Assembly: GCA_964490245.1 (NCBI GenBank) | Contig: CAZBAF010000002.1 | Location: 90,275 to 154,274 of the forward strand | DNA length: 64,000 nt | Direction: 5' to 3' | Source: CAZBAF01 sp964490245 | GTDB lineage: Bacteria; Patescibacteriota; Saccharimonadia; Saccharimonadales; JACDBH01 | Shown: piece after piece, positions 40,381 to 49,896 of the stretch | How positions within the stretch are numbered: the stretch's first letter is position 1 | Layout: each line of letters opens with the position of its first letter | Notes under the pieces: generated by a model | The model's input: only the letters and a program-made list of their open reading frames with translations | What the model was told of the DNA's origin: nothing | Databases searched by the model: none | Position numbers and translations under genes: made by a program

Positions 40381-41083
40381 CTAGTCAGTGGAGTCTTGTA
40401 AGACACTCTTTATATCCTCGTACCTGAACCCTTGTCGGGCCAGATATGCAATAAGCTTTTGTGNNNNNNNNNNNNNNNNNNNNNNNNNNNNNNNNNNNNN
40501 NNNNNNNNNNNNNNNNNNNNNNNNNNNNNNNNNNNNNNNNNNNNNNNNNNNNNNNNNNNNNNNGATCAGATTTGTAACGCGGAAGTGAGCCTTTTTTAAT
40601 CATAATCTGCTTTAAACGTGCCAGCTCGTCCCCGTTATCGTCCATTTGTTCCTGAACTATATCGCGCGCAACGCCTTTTTTGGCCAGCTCAGCACGGATA
40701 GCCCGCTCGCTCTTGCCCTGCCGGCGGCGCATATCGATCAACCACTGGGCAAAGTTTGCTTCATCCAAATATTTTTTATTGCTAAATTCTGCAATAAGTT
40801 TGTCGGTCAGGTCAGGACCGGCTTTTTTGCGGAACATATAATCCCGAAACTCACGCACGCTGCGTGGCCGGGTCATTACCCACTCCAGCGCTCTGGCCTT
40901 CAGTTTGCCATCCTCTGACATTTTTTTGAGCCGCTTCAGCTCCGGCTCACCAATATCCTGGTTAATTTTAAGCTTTTCAGAAACCAATTCGTTCAGGCTT
41001 AAAGAAAACGAGTACTTCCCATCAACAAAAATACTAGCCCGCTCTGGATTCTTGACCTGCTGCTTCATCGAAGTAATTTTCAT
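40381..41083 (-). CDS. recX: Regulatory protein RecX, interrupted by an assembly gap
   Basis: RecX inhibits RecA filaments. The N-terminal 170 residues are visible, with the helical RecX repeats (RPRSVREFRDYMFRKKAGPD, IRAELAKKGVARDIVQEQMDD). The gap of 100 N follows KSD; beyond it the frame continues PQKLIAYLARQGFRYEDIKS then VLQDSTD and stop. Joining the gap edges directly gives K-S-D-P-Q-K in frame, the same junction found uninterrupted in the duplicate at 40221-40312, so the true gap is probably empty. recA is about 1 kb upstream on the same strand. Confidence 0.88.
40464..40563. other. Assembly gap (100 N)
   Basis: Exactly 100 unknown bases inside recX, the default size used by scaffolding software, so the length is not informative. 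Confidence 0.98.
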
Positions 41084-41103
41084 ATTATGAAATAATCTTA
41101 AAC

Positions 41104-41124
41104 TTTCTGGGGTCAGAACCTAGA
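41104..41124. repeat. 21-bp repeat, copy 1
   Basis: Contains TTCTGGGGTCAGAACCTAG. Identical to 53396-53416. Both copies lie between the end of one minus-strand gene and the start of the next. Confidence 0.6.
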
Positions 41125-41132
41125 CAAATATT

Positions 41133-41576
41133 TTATGTGTTTACGCCGGTTATGATAAGTGCGGGAAAGATAATCAAAAACCAGGCGGCCTCCATGAGCC
41201 AGCCGGGTTTTGTCTGCGACCACTGTACCCAGGCGTGAAAGCGCGGCACCAAATGGACTTTGCCAAGCCTGGGATTTATATACTCGTAGTAAATCCACAT
41301 CAAATCCGGACTGGCAGCCAGGAATGCACACACCACCACAAGTAGCGCTATATGTGGCCATAGATACGCTATATATAGCGTACACGCTACAGCTAGTGTC
41401 GCATCGATGAACAAAATGCGAAAAAACTCTCTGCTGCGCGTGCTCACCCCGCCAAAATGCGGGATAGCATCCAGCAAAAAATGACTAAACGGCGCCACTG
41501 CAATAGCGACAGCGGGATATTTTTGCAAAGAAATCGCAATTACCGCCCCAAATAATCCGTGATTCGTTGCCGTCAT
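41133..41576 (-). CDS. Membrane protein with HxxLDxxPH motif, paralogue 1
   Basis: 147 aa from the ATG overlapping the upstream stop (ATGA at 41573-41576). Helical membrane protein with HFLLDAIPHFGG near its N-terminus and PDLMWIYYEY in the middle, a layout shared with DUF457/YdjM-type putative metal-dependent membrane hydrolases. The tail has WVQWSQTKPGWLMEAAWFLIIF. Tandem paralogue of the upstream gene. Substrate unknown. Confidence 0.78.
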   Translation of the reverse strand: MTATNHGLFGAVIAISLQKYPAVAIAVAPFSHFLLDAIPHFGGVSTRSREFFRILFIDATLAVACTLYIAYLWPHIALLVVVCAFLAASPDLMWIYYEYINPRLGKVHLVPRFHAWVQWSQTKPGWLMEAAWFLIIFPALIITGVNT

Positions 41577-42028
41577 GCCAGCCTCGCTACAGTAAACAGG
41601 ATGAATATAGAAAAGCAAATCTCAACAGCGATGCCCCAGGGGCGCTCGCACCATTGCACCCACTGATGGAACTTTGTAAGCGCATCTGCTTCAGGCGGGA
41701 GATTGCCTTTGCGCTCATAAAACCAGTACCTGTAAGGCCATTTCAGATTAGGCGACACAGCGATAATGCCAGCCATCCAGACATACCATGGCTGGCCAAA
41801 TAGCAAACTGATCAAAAAGACCAAACCGACAGACTCATATCCCAGCGAAAAGTACGTAAGACGTTTATGCTTGAGCGCCTCAATATAGCCACCATTGTTC
41901 GGATGACCGTGGTGCGGTAATGCATCAAGCACAAAATGGCTCACAAATGCCATAGGTAATGCGAGCAGCGGCTGGCTTACAGCCAATGAAATTCCGGCAC
42001 CCGCTGCCGCATGGTTAAGCGTATTCAC
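41573..42028 (-). CDS. Membrane protein with HxxLDxxPH motif, paralogue 2
   Basis: 151 aa. Same architecture as its neighbour: HFVLDALPHHGHPNNGG, SPNLKWPYRYW, FHQWVQWCERPWGIAVEICFSIFIL. Motif positions align with paralogue 1, so a tandem duplication is likely. It begins 18 bases after recA and may be in its operon. A role in membrane lipid or metal handling is only a guess. Confidence 0.78.
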   Translation of the reverse strand: MNTLNHAAAGAGISLAVSQPLLALPMAFVSHFVLDALPHHGHPNNGGYIEALKHKRLTYFSLGYESVGLVFLISLLFGQPWYVWMAGIIAVSPNLKWPYRYWFYERKGNLPPEADALTKFHQWVQWCERPWGIAVEICFSIFILFTVARLA

Positions 42029-42045
42029 TGCTATTTACTATAGAT

Positions 42046-43071
<1,026 letters not shown>

Positions 43072-43196
43072 CGTGATTCCCCTCTTAAATTAGTACCTTC
43101 TTTATATGCCGTTCAAGTGCTTTATGCAAGCATGAACATTGTAGGGTAACGCCCCGGCCCAAAAATTGCAAGTATTAATTTGTTACAATTGGGTAA

Positions 43197-43592
43197 ATGA
43201 GAAATTACGGCATCTTCTTTGATCTTCTTTTCGAACCCGAAAAGAAGGATAGGCTGGGCAGGTTTCTGCGTGCCGCAGGAAAGATCGTCAGCACCAGCCT
43301 GCTTGTATTTATCGTCTTATTTCAAGGATTCTTCAGTGATGCAGACAAGCAAGAAACCGCCTTGGGTAAACTGGTAATCGCAATGCTGGCAATCAGTGCC
43401 ATAGCCTACATCCTGCTTCTTACGCTGGCCGGTATACATTTCATCGGCAAGTCGCATAACACCAGACATTTCGGCAGCTCAATTCTCTTAACTCTTAAGA
43501 AGGTTGGATTGTATCTTTTTCTGCCAGCCGCCATACTGACGTTCCTTACGCTGCTTATCGCTTATTTCGCCGGTTCCCCTATCTTTGAATAG
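43197..43592 (+). CDS. Three-helix membrane protein, unknown
   Basis: 131 aa. Charged N-terminus (FDLLFEPEKKDRLGRFLRAAGK), then helices at about 30-45, 61-83 and 101-125. No family recognised. TACAAT at 43184-43189 is only 7 bases before the ATG, a leaderless arrangement. It directly precedes the pilus locus, but there is no evidence that it belongs to it. Confidence 0.72.
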   Translation: MRNYGIFFDLLFEPEKKDRLGRFLRAAGKIVSTSLLVFIVLFQGFFSDADKQETALGKLVIAMLAISAIAYILLLTLAGIHFIGKSHNTRHFGSSILLTLKKVGLYLFLPAAILTFLTLLIAYFAGSPIFE

Positions 43593-43649
43593 AGTGCATT
43601 GTTAATTTATCCGCTTTACGCTTACGCTTTGCTATACTTAGAGCAATAT

Positions 43650-45464
43650 ATGCGTATCTCTGATGCACTAGTCAAGGACTTGCTGTTAAAAAGCGGCAAG
43701 GCAACCGAGGAGCAGCTTGCCAATATCCGCGAACAGTCCGGTAACAGCAAAGCCGCTCTGCAGGATATTGTCATTAAAGGCAATCTCATCAGCGAGAAAG
43801 ACCTGACCAAACTATACGCATCCGAAATAGACGTGCCGTTTGTCGAGCTGGAACCCAAAGACATTAAACGCGAAATCCTGCAACTGATCCCCGAACACAT
43901 CGCCAATCAGTATAAAGCCGTTCTGTACGGGCTCGACGAAAGCGGCGCCAAGCTGTTGGCTATGGAGGACCCGGATGACATCCAGGCTATTAACTTCCTT
44001 AAAAAGCAGCTGGGCGACGATATCCGGCCGGCCATTGCCACCAAGCAGAATATTGCCGCCTGTCTGGATCAGTACCGTGACGGCAACATCAGTACCGAAC
44101 TGACCAAAGTCATGACGCCAGAGGAGCTGGCCGAGGACATTGACGAGAACGTATCCGAGGACGACGTGGCCGAAGATTCACCCATTGCCCAGACCGTCAA
44201 CCTGCTGATCGAATATGCTGTCAAGGCCGGCGCCAGCGACGTGCACATCGAGCCGCGCGAGAACTTTGTTTCAGTCCGCTACCGTATAGACGGCATCCTC
44301 AAAGAAACCAACAAACTGCCCAAAAAAGTCATGGCCGCCCTGGTGTCACGCATTAAGATCTTGAGCAACCTCAAGATTGACGAGCGCCGGGCGCCGCAGG
44401 ACGGTCGCTTCAAAATATCCGCCAACGGTCAGATCTACGCACTGCGTGTATCCACGCTGCCGATTGTTGACGGCGAGAAAGTCGTTATGCGCATTCTTAA
44501 TGAGTCCAGCAAGGCCCTTACCCTGGAAGAACTGGGCTACTGGGGCATCAGCCTGACTACCATTAAAGATGCCATCATACAGCCGCACGGCATGATTCTG
44601 GTGACCGGGCCGACGGGTTCGGGCAAGAGCACCAGCCTGTTCAGCATTCTGTCACTGATCAACAGCCCGACCGTCAACATATCCACCGTTGAGGATCCGG
44701 TCGAGTACCGCGTGCCCGGGACCAACCAGACACAGGTTAACCCGGTCGCCGGCATGACATTCGTCAACGGCCTGCGCGCTCTACTGCGTCAGGACCCGAA
44801 CGTGATTATGGTCGGCGAGATCCGCGACTCGGAAACAGCTTCTTTAGGCGTACAGGCCGCCCTGACCGGACACCTTGTCTTCAGCACGCTGCACACCAAC
44901 AATGCCGCCACCTGTCTGCCCCGATTGCTTGACATGGGTATCGAGGCCTTCCTGATCGCCAGCACCGTCCGCGCCATCGTCGGCCAGCGCCTGGTCAGAC
45001 GCCTCTGCCCCGAATGCCGAGAAATTGTCGAGCCGGATGCCGCTACCCTCAAGAAAATCCATGAGAGTTTTGGTCTTGATGAGGGTACAAGTATCAAATA
45101 CATCCATCAGCTTGAACAACAGGCGCTTGAGGGCGGTGTCGGCAAGAGCAACCAGGGCAAGCAGCCTTCGGACAGCCTCAGCACCACCGAAAGCAAAATC
45201 AGCCGCATCTGGCGGGCGCACGACGGCGGCTGTGAAGCCTGCAACAAAACCGGCTACAGAGGCCGTATCGGCATCTACGAAGTACTGCATAATTCAGAGG
45301 CGATCCAGAAGTTAATTGTTGCAAATGCCACATCAGAAGTTATCCAGCAGCAAGCCATCAAAGAGGGCATGGTCACCATGCAGCTGGACGGCTTTATCAA
45401 GGCGCTCCGCGGCCAGACCACCATCGAAGAAATCCTGCGCGTAACCTCTACCGGAGACTCGTAA
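43650..45464 (+). CDS. pilB: Type IV pilus assembly ATPase PilB
   Basis: 604 aa from the ATG at 43650, preceded by TATACT at 43633-43638. N-terminal MshE-like domain (VKDLLLKSGKATEEQLANIREQSG...) and N2 domain. Walker A GPTGSGKST starts at residue 320, with VEDPVEYRVPG, the Asp-box GEIRDSETA and the His box TGHLVFSTLHTNNA. Zinc-binding cysteines CPEC and CEAC are near the C-terminus. It powers pilus extension from the cytoplasmic face. An insertion of about 40 residues lies between the two cysteine pairs. No PilT retraction ATPase is in the window. Confidence 0.95.
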   Translation: MRISDALVKDLLLKSGKATEEQLANIREQSGNSKAALQDIVIKGNLISEKDLTKLYASEIDVPFVELEPKDIKREILQLIPEHIANQYKAVLYGLDESGAKLLAMEDPDDIQAINFLKKQLGDDIRPAIATKQNIAACLDQYRDGNISTELTKVMTPEELAEDIDENVSEDDVAEDSPIAQTVNLLIEYAVKAGASDVHIEPRENFVSVRYRIDGILKETNKLPKKVMAALVSRIKILSNLKIDERRAPQDGRFKISANGQIYALRVSTLPIVDGEKVVMRILNESSKALTLEELGYWGISLTTIKDAIIQPHGMILVTGPTGSGKSTSLFSILSLINSPTVNISTVEDPVEYRVPGTNQTQVNPVAGMTFVNGLRALLRQDPNVIMVGEIRDSETASLGVQAALTGHLVFSTLHTNNAATCLPRLLDMGIEAFLIASTVRAIVGQRLVRRLCPECREIVEPDAATLKKIHESFGLDEGTSIKYIHQLEQQALEGGVGKSNQGKQPSDSLSTTESKISRIWRAHDGGCEACNKTGYRGRIGIYEVLHNSEAIQKLIVANATSEVIQQQAIKEGMVTMQLDGFIKALRGQTTIEEILRVTSTGDS

Positions 45465-45467
45465 AAA

Positions 45468-46682
45468 ATGGCAACCTACACCTACAGCGGCAAGGACGAC
45501 AAAGGCGAAAGCCAGAGCGGCACCATTACCGCAACCAGTAAGGATCAGGCGACCGAGCTTTTGCGCAAACGCGGCCTGACACAGGTATTTGTCAAGCCGC
45601 AGGAAAAAAAGAAAGCCGGCGAGATTAATATCAAGCTGCCCGGCGGCGGACGAGTCAAGCCAAAGGCACTGGTGGTTTTTACCCGGCAGTTTGCCACCAT
45701 GACCAGCGCCGGCGTGCCCATTCTGCGCGCCCTGACCACTCTGCGTGAACAGACCGACTCCGCCGTGCTTAAAGAAACCCTCGAGAAAGTCACCAACGAG
45801 GTTCAGGGCGGTGCCCAGTTGTCTGATTCACTCGCCAAGCACCCTAAAGTCTTCTCAAACGTGTACGTCAACATGGTGCGGGCCGGTGAGGCCGGCGGAA
45901 TCTTAGAGCAAATCATGAACCGCCTGGCCAACCAGGTGGAAAAAGATGCCGAAATCCGCGGCAAATTCAAAAGTGCCATGATCTATCCTGCGGTTATCAC
46001 GCTTGTTGCTGTAGTCGCCGTCGGCTTTTTGATGGTCAGCGTCGTGCCAAAACTCGCCTCAGTGCTCGAAACAGCCGGCGGCGAGCTGCCCATGCAGACA
46101 AAGGTCATTCTGGCCATGAGCAACTTTATGAGCAACCAGTGGTACATCATTGTCGGCGCGCTGGTAGTAGGCTTTTTTATCTTCAGACGCTTTACCGCCA
46201 CCCCCAAAGGCAAATACGCTTTTCATAAGTTTCTGCTGCGTATACCCATATTCGGCAACATTATTTTAAAGGTTAATGTCGCCCGGTTTTCCCGCACTTT
46301 TAGCTCGCTCCTCTCGGCAGGCGTGACCGTTATCGACGCTCTCGATATCACCAGCAAGGCATTGACTAATGTGGTGATTCAAAAGGGCCTGCAGGACAGT
46401 ATTGCCAGCATCAAAAACGGCTCCAACGTCGCCGATGCGCTGGCGGAAAGCGGTGTTTTGCCGGCAATTATCATTCAGATGTCCACCGTCGGCGAGGAAA
46501 CCGGTAAGCTGGGTGACGTACTCGACAAAGTTGCCGAATTTTACGAAAAAGAAGTCGATGCCGTCACCAGCGGCCTGTCTTCCATTATTGAGCCGTTACT
46601 CATCGTGGGCCTGGGCGGTGTGGTCGGAGTGATCGTTGCCAGCGTGCTCGGTCCGATCATTTCCATCCAGGGAGCTGTGTAA
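45468..46682 (+). CDS. pilC: Type IV pilus platform protein PilC
   Basis: 404 aa inner-membrane protein with two T2SF-F domains: FTRQFATMTSAGVPILRALTTLREQ..., and FSRTFSSLLSAGVTVIDALDIT. An N-terminal ATYTYSGKDDKGESQSGTI tag-like sheet and three membrane helices complete it. It couples PilB to the growing fibre. Three bases after pilB. Confidence 0.96.
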   Translation: MATYTYSGKDDKGESQSGTITATSKDQATELLRKRGLTQVFVKPQEKKKAGEINIKLPGGGRVKPKALVVFTRQFATMTSAGVPILRALTTLREQTDSAVLKETLEKVTNEVQGGAQLSDSLAKHPKVFSNVYVNMVRAGEAGGILEQIMNRLANQVEKDAEIRGKFKSAMIYPAVITLVAVVAVGFLMVSVVPKLASVLETAGGELPMQTKVILAMSNFMSNQWYIIVGALVVGFFIFRRFTATPKGKYAFHKFLLRIPIFGNIILKVNVARFSRTFSSLLSAGVTVIDALDITSKALTNVVIQKGLQDSIASIKNGSNVADALAESGVLPAIIIQMSTVGEETGKLGDVLDKVAEFYEKEVDAVTSGLSSIIEPLLIVGLGGVVGVIVASVLGPIISIQGAV

Positions 46683-46687
46683 AAAAG

Positions 46688-46716
46688 TTGACAACCGAAC
46701 CATAAGCGTTTACATT
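46688..46716 (+). promoter_or_regulatory. Sigma70-type promoter of the major pilin gene
   Basis: TTGACA, a 17-base spacer, then TACATT. It gives the pilin its own strong transcription between pilC and the pseudopilins. Leader about 40 nt. Confidence 0.75.
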
Positions 46717-46762
46717 TCTAAGTATCACTAAAAAATGCATTCTAAAAGGAGTGGAATTTAAA

Positions 46763-47206
46763 ATGCGAAAAACAAATCAAAAAGGCTTTACCATCATCGA
46801 GCTCTTGGTGGTCATCGTCATTATCGGTATTCTGGTCGCCCTGACCCTGCCTAACCTGTTCAGTGCACAGGCACGTGGCCGCGACACCGATCGCAAGAAC
46901 GAGCTCAAGAACGTTCAGCAAAAACTTGAGTCGTACTTTAACGACCACGACTCATATCCGGCTGATGCAGCTGCGCTTGCAGACGCCGAAGTAACGAGCG
47001 AGGAAATGACTGGCCCGAGGAACGACCCCTACACATACACCTGTACTGATAACGCAGGCGGCACCTGCCAGGCTTACACACTTTCTGCAACCCTGGAAAA
47101 CCAGGGTGACCGTGATGCAACAGGCGGTGTCTACACCATCACCAGCGTGAACGAAGGCGCTGCTGGTGCCGGTGGCGACGGTGGTGACAGTGGCGGCGAC
47201 GACTAA
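46763..47206 (+). CDS. Type IV major pilin
   Basis: 147 aa from the ATG at 46763 with AAAAGGAG upstream. Class III leader MRKTNQKG, cleaved before FTIIELLVVIVIIGILVALTLP; Glu5 of the mature protein is present. Two cysteines (TYTCTDNAGGTCQAY) could close a D-region loop. The C-terminus is a Gly/Asp-rich tail (GGDGGDSGGDD), unusual for a pilin. Own promoter and terminator indicate high expression. Confidence 0.93.
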   Translation: MRKTNQKGFTIIELLVVIVIIGILVALTLPNLFSAQARGRDTDRKNELKNVQQKLESYFNDHDSYPADAAALADAEVTSEEMTGPRNDPYTYTCTDNAGGTCQAYTLSATLENQGDRDATGGVYTITSVNEGAAGAGGDGGDSGGDD

Positions 47207-47231
47207 AGTTTAGCCTGTCCCTACGGACATC

Positions 47232-47267
47232 AACAAAACCGGTTGTCGAAAGACAACCGGTTTTGTT
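47232..47267 (+). terminator. Terminator after the pilin gene
   Basis: Perfect 16-bp stem AACAAAACCGGTTGTC / GACAACCGGTTTTGTT around a GAAA tetraloop. T-rich 3' arm. It isolates the pilin transcript from the next genes. Confidence 0.85.
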
Positions 47268-47681
47268 ATGCTTATGGTTAAGATTATGCTGCGACATCGA
47301 GAGTCAGGGTTTACCCTTATTGAACTGCTTGTCACCATCTCTATCATGGGCCTGATTATTGTCGGTCTTGTTAACCTCTATATCACCATAGAGACTTCCC
47401 AGCGACGCAGCTACCACCTAGAGATAGCCACGCGCGCCGGCGAGCGCCAGATAGAATCCCTGCGCAACGCCCAGTACGGCAATCTCGAACCGGGCGAAGA
47501 TATCGATTTCACTGGCAACCTGCCGGCCGAACTGCCCGAGCCCCGCAGCGGCACCGTGGTCGTCACCGAGCCGGAAAGCGGCATCAAGCGTGTTGACGTC
47601 ACCATTACCTACCGGGACGGCAGAGGCAGTAAAACCGTACGGCAAAGCTCGCTTATAGGCGTTATAGGAATCGGTCAATAG
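47268..47681 (+). CDS. Type IV minor pilin / pseudopilin
   Basis: 137 aa as drawn; an internal ATG at 47286 (MLRHRESG) gives a more typical leader. Prepilin site ESG-FTLIELLVTISIMGLIIVGLV. The small soluble domain has LRNAQYGNLEPGEDIDF. It resembles GspI/PilV-type minor pilins that start or cap fibres. It begins right at the pilin terminator and lies one base before the next pseudopilin gene. Confidence 0.87.
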   Translation: MLMVKIMLRHRESGFTLIELLVTISIMGLIIVGLVNLYITIETSQRRSYHLEIATRAGERQIESLRNAQYGNLEPGEDIDFTGNLPAELPEPRSGTVVVTEPESGIKRVDVTITYRDGRGSKTVRQSSLIGVIGIGQ

Positions 47682-47682
47682 C

Positions 47683-48363
47683 ATGAAACATCGCCGCATA
47701 CTTAGCGAACATGGCTACACCCTCATGGAGCTGGTGGTGGCGACTGCAGTCGCGGGTATTCTGCTTTTGGGCATCATGACCTTTCTAACAACCACACTAG
47801 TCAACAACAGCATCCGCAGCGCCCGTGCCGACCTGCTGCGCGAGGCCCAACTGACCCTTGATGTTCTGACGCGGGATATCCGCCTGAGCGCCAATGTCGA
47901 CGAAACCAACCGCTGGGAAGACGACTTCTCGCCCGATGCCGACATTACCAACGGTCTGGGCTGGGTCTCTGATGAGAGCACCCTGGTGTTGGCAACTGTC
48001 GCCGAAGACATCGACCGCAACATCCTCTTCCAGGACGCCACCCATTACATTACCCACAAGAACAACAATATTTACTTTGTTGACAACGGCAGCCTGTACA
48101 AACGCACCCTGGCTGCCCCCATAGACAACAACCGCAGCGCTTCAACCTGCCCGGCGGATGAGGCCTCCCCGTCCTGCCCGGCAGACCGGCGCCTGGTTCA
48201 GAATGTACGCAGCTTTACAGTGCGCTACTTTAACAGCATGGATGAGGAAGTCGCGGCATCGATGGCCCGCTCAGTAGAAGTCTCTTTGTCGCTGCAGGCA
48301 ACCAAGTACGGCCGCGAGGTTACTGCGGATTACACAACAAGGACGGTATTTAGAAATGAATAA
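47683..48363 (+). CDS. PilW/GspJ-like pseudopilin
   Basis: 226 aa. Leader MKHRRILSEHG, then YTLMELVVATAVAGILLLGIMTFL with Glu5. The soluble domain has LTLDVLTRDIRLSAN (typical of GspJ/PilW) and two Cys in STCPADEASPSCPADRR. It overlaps the next gene by 8 bases, so it is translationally coupled. Part of the minor-pilin tip complex. Confidence 0.86.
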   Translation: MKHRRILSEHGYTLMELVVATAVAGILLLGIMTFLTTTLVNNSIRSARADLLREAQLTLDVLTRDIRLSANVDETNRWEDDFSPDADITNGLGWVSDESTLVLATVAEDIDRNILFQDATHYITHKNNNIYFVDNGSLYKRTLAAPIDNNRSASTCPADEASPSCPADRRLVQNVRSFTVRYFNSMDEEVAASMARSVEVSLSLQATKYGREVTADYTTRTVFRNE

Positions 48364-49795
48364 ACCACAGCTTATCTCGCGCCAGCTTAAAAACCTCCAC
48401 CACAACCAGCGGGGCATTGTCTTTATCACGGTGCTTTTTGTGGGGCTGCTTTTGACCTTTGCCGGATTATCGCTTGCCAACGTCGCCATTGTTCAGCTCA
48501 ACCGCACGCACGAGAACGTTTTTGTCTCCAATGCGTTGCTGGCGGCCGAGGCTGGCGTCGAACAAAGTCTGTACGAAATCAACAACACCGACTCGTTCAA
48601 CGGCTTTGACTCGGAAGTCACCTTTTTTGACAACGACGAACAGGGCCGGGGCACCTACGAGACTACCGTCACCCCCGGAAGCGGCCCGAACGAACGCGTC
48701 ATCACTTCTATCGGACGTACTTACCGCCGGGGCAGCTCGCAGGCCGAAAAGACCCGGCGCGTGCGTATTACCATTGTCGGCACTACCTCGCCCGGATACT
48801 CTGTCCAAGCCGGTGCCGGCGGCTTGATACTAAGCGGCAGTGCTCATATCACCAACTCACAGGTGTACGTGAACGGCTATATCAGCCTCAGCGGTAGCGC
48901 ACGCATCGGCACGGCCAGCCAGCCTCTGGACGTCTTTGTTGCGAACATGAACTGTCCGTCCGGCAATAACCCCGGCCCCACCTATCCGCAGGTATGCCCG
49001 AGCGGCAATCCCATCAGCCTGCAGTGGAGCACCTATATTTACGGTAATGTCTGCGCAACCGGGCAGACTTCGACCGGCCCCAACCCGAGCGGTAACATCC
49101 TCGGCGGCAATGGCGGCTCAGGACTCATCAGCGGCTGCACTGCGCCGCCCGCCCCCATGCCCACCTATGACCGCTCCGGCCATATTGCCGCCATGACCAC
49201 CACCGCCAATGCCAGCGACATCAACTACAACTGCAGCCAGTGGCAAAACCCGCATGGCTTTGTGCGTACCCTGCCGGCCAATATACGGCTGAACGGCAAT
49301 GCCAACTGGTCCAGCAGCTGCGACCTGACCATTACCGGCGATGTTTATATTACCGGTAACCTGAATATCGGCGGCGCTGCGCGCATACGGATTGCCGACA
49401 GCGTCGGCACCACCAGGCCGCGCGTTGTTGTAGACGGCAACATTACAGTAGGCGGCTCCTCAACGCTTATCCCCAACGCCAGCGGCACCAGCGCGCACTT
49501 TATCAGCTTCCGCAGCTCTGCCCCCTGTTCGCCGTCATGCACAGAGGTCACCGGGACCCATCTGAAAAACTCGCAAAATCTGACCACTATTGATGTTGCA
49601 GGCGCCGGCAACTTCCCGGGCACTATCTTTCATGCCTACTGGAGCAAGGTCGTCCTGGCCGGCAGCGGCAATATGGGCTCAGCCATCGGCCAGACCATTG
49701 ATTTAAGCGGAGCGGGCACTATCACCTTCGGCACCGCCCTCTCCTCCGGCGAAAGCACCTGGACCGTGCGCAGCTACCAGTACGATTTTGAATAG
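48356..49795 (+). CDS. PilX-like pilus protein with beta-helical polymer-forming domain
   Basis: 479 aa. N-terminal PilX-type segment NQRGIVFITVLFVGLLLTFAGLSLANVA with LLAAEAGVEQSLYEIN. From about residue 160 there are short repeats such as GLILSGSAHITNSQVYVNGYI, GDVYITGNLNIGGAARI and GNITVGGSSTLIP, which resemble the beta-helix of bactofilin-like or pilus-tip proteins. Several Cys pairs suggest disulphides outside the cell. Probably a large tip adhesin carried by the pilus. Much longer than the usual PilX (about 160-200 aa). Confidence 0.82.
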   Translation: MNKPQLISRQLKNLHHNQRGIVFITVLFVGLLLTFAGLSLANVAIVQLNRTHENVFVSNALLAAEAGVEQSLYEINNTDSFNGFDSEVTFFDNDEQGRGTYETTVTPGSGPNERVITSIGRTYRRGSSQAEKTRRVRITIVGTTSPGYSVQAGAGGLILSGSAHITNSQVYVNGYISLSGSARIGTASQPLDVFVANMNCPSGNNPGPTYPQVCPSGNPISLQWSTYIYGNVCATGQTSTGPNPSGNILGGNGGSGLISGCTAPPAPMPTYDRSGHIAAMTTTANASDINYNCSQWQNPHGFVRTLPANIRLNGNANWSSSCDLTITGDVYITGNLNIGGAARIRIADSVGTTRPRVVVDGNITVGGSSTLIPNASGTSAHFISFRSSAPCSPSCTEVTGTHLKNSQNLTTIDVAGAGNFPGTIFHAYWSKVVLAGSGNMGSAIGQTIDLSGAGTITFGTALSSGESTWTVRSYQYDFE

Positions 49796-49896
49796 GACAC
49801 CTGTCGACAGCTATCATCCGGTTTTTATAATGTAAAACGTAAGCTTTTTGGTATACTGATACATGAATGACATCTTAGGGGCACCGCTGGGACATC

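Noticed and set aside
40464..40563. Frameshifted recX end read across the N run
   Set aside because: 100 is not a multiple of three, so the translation after the gap is artificial; the uninterrupted duplicate shows the correct frame.
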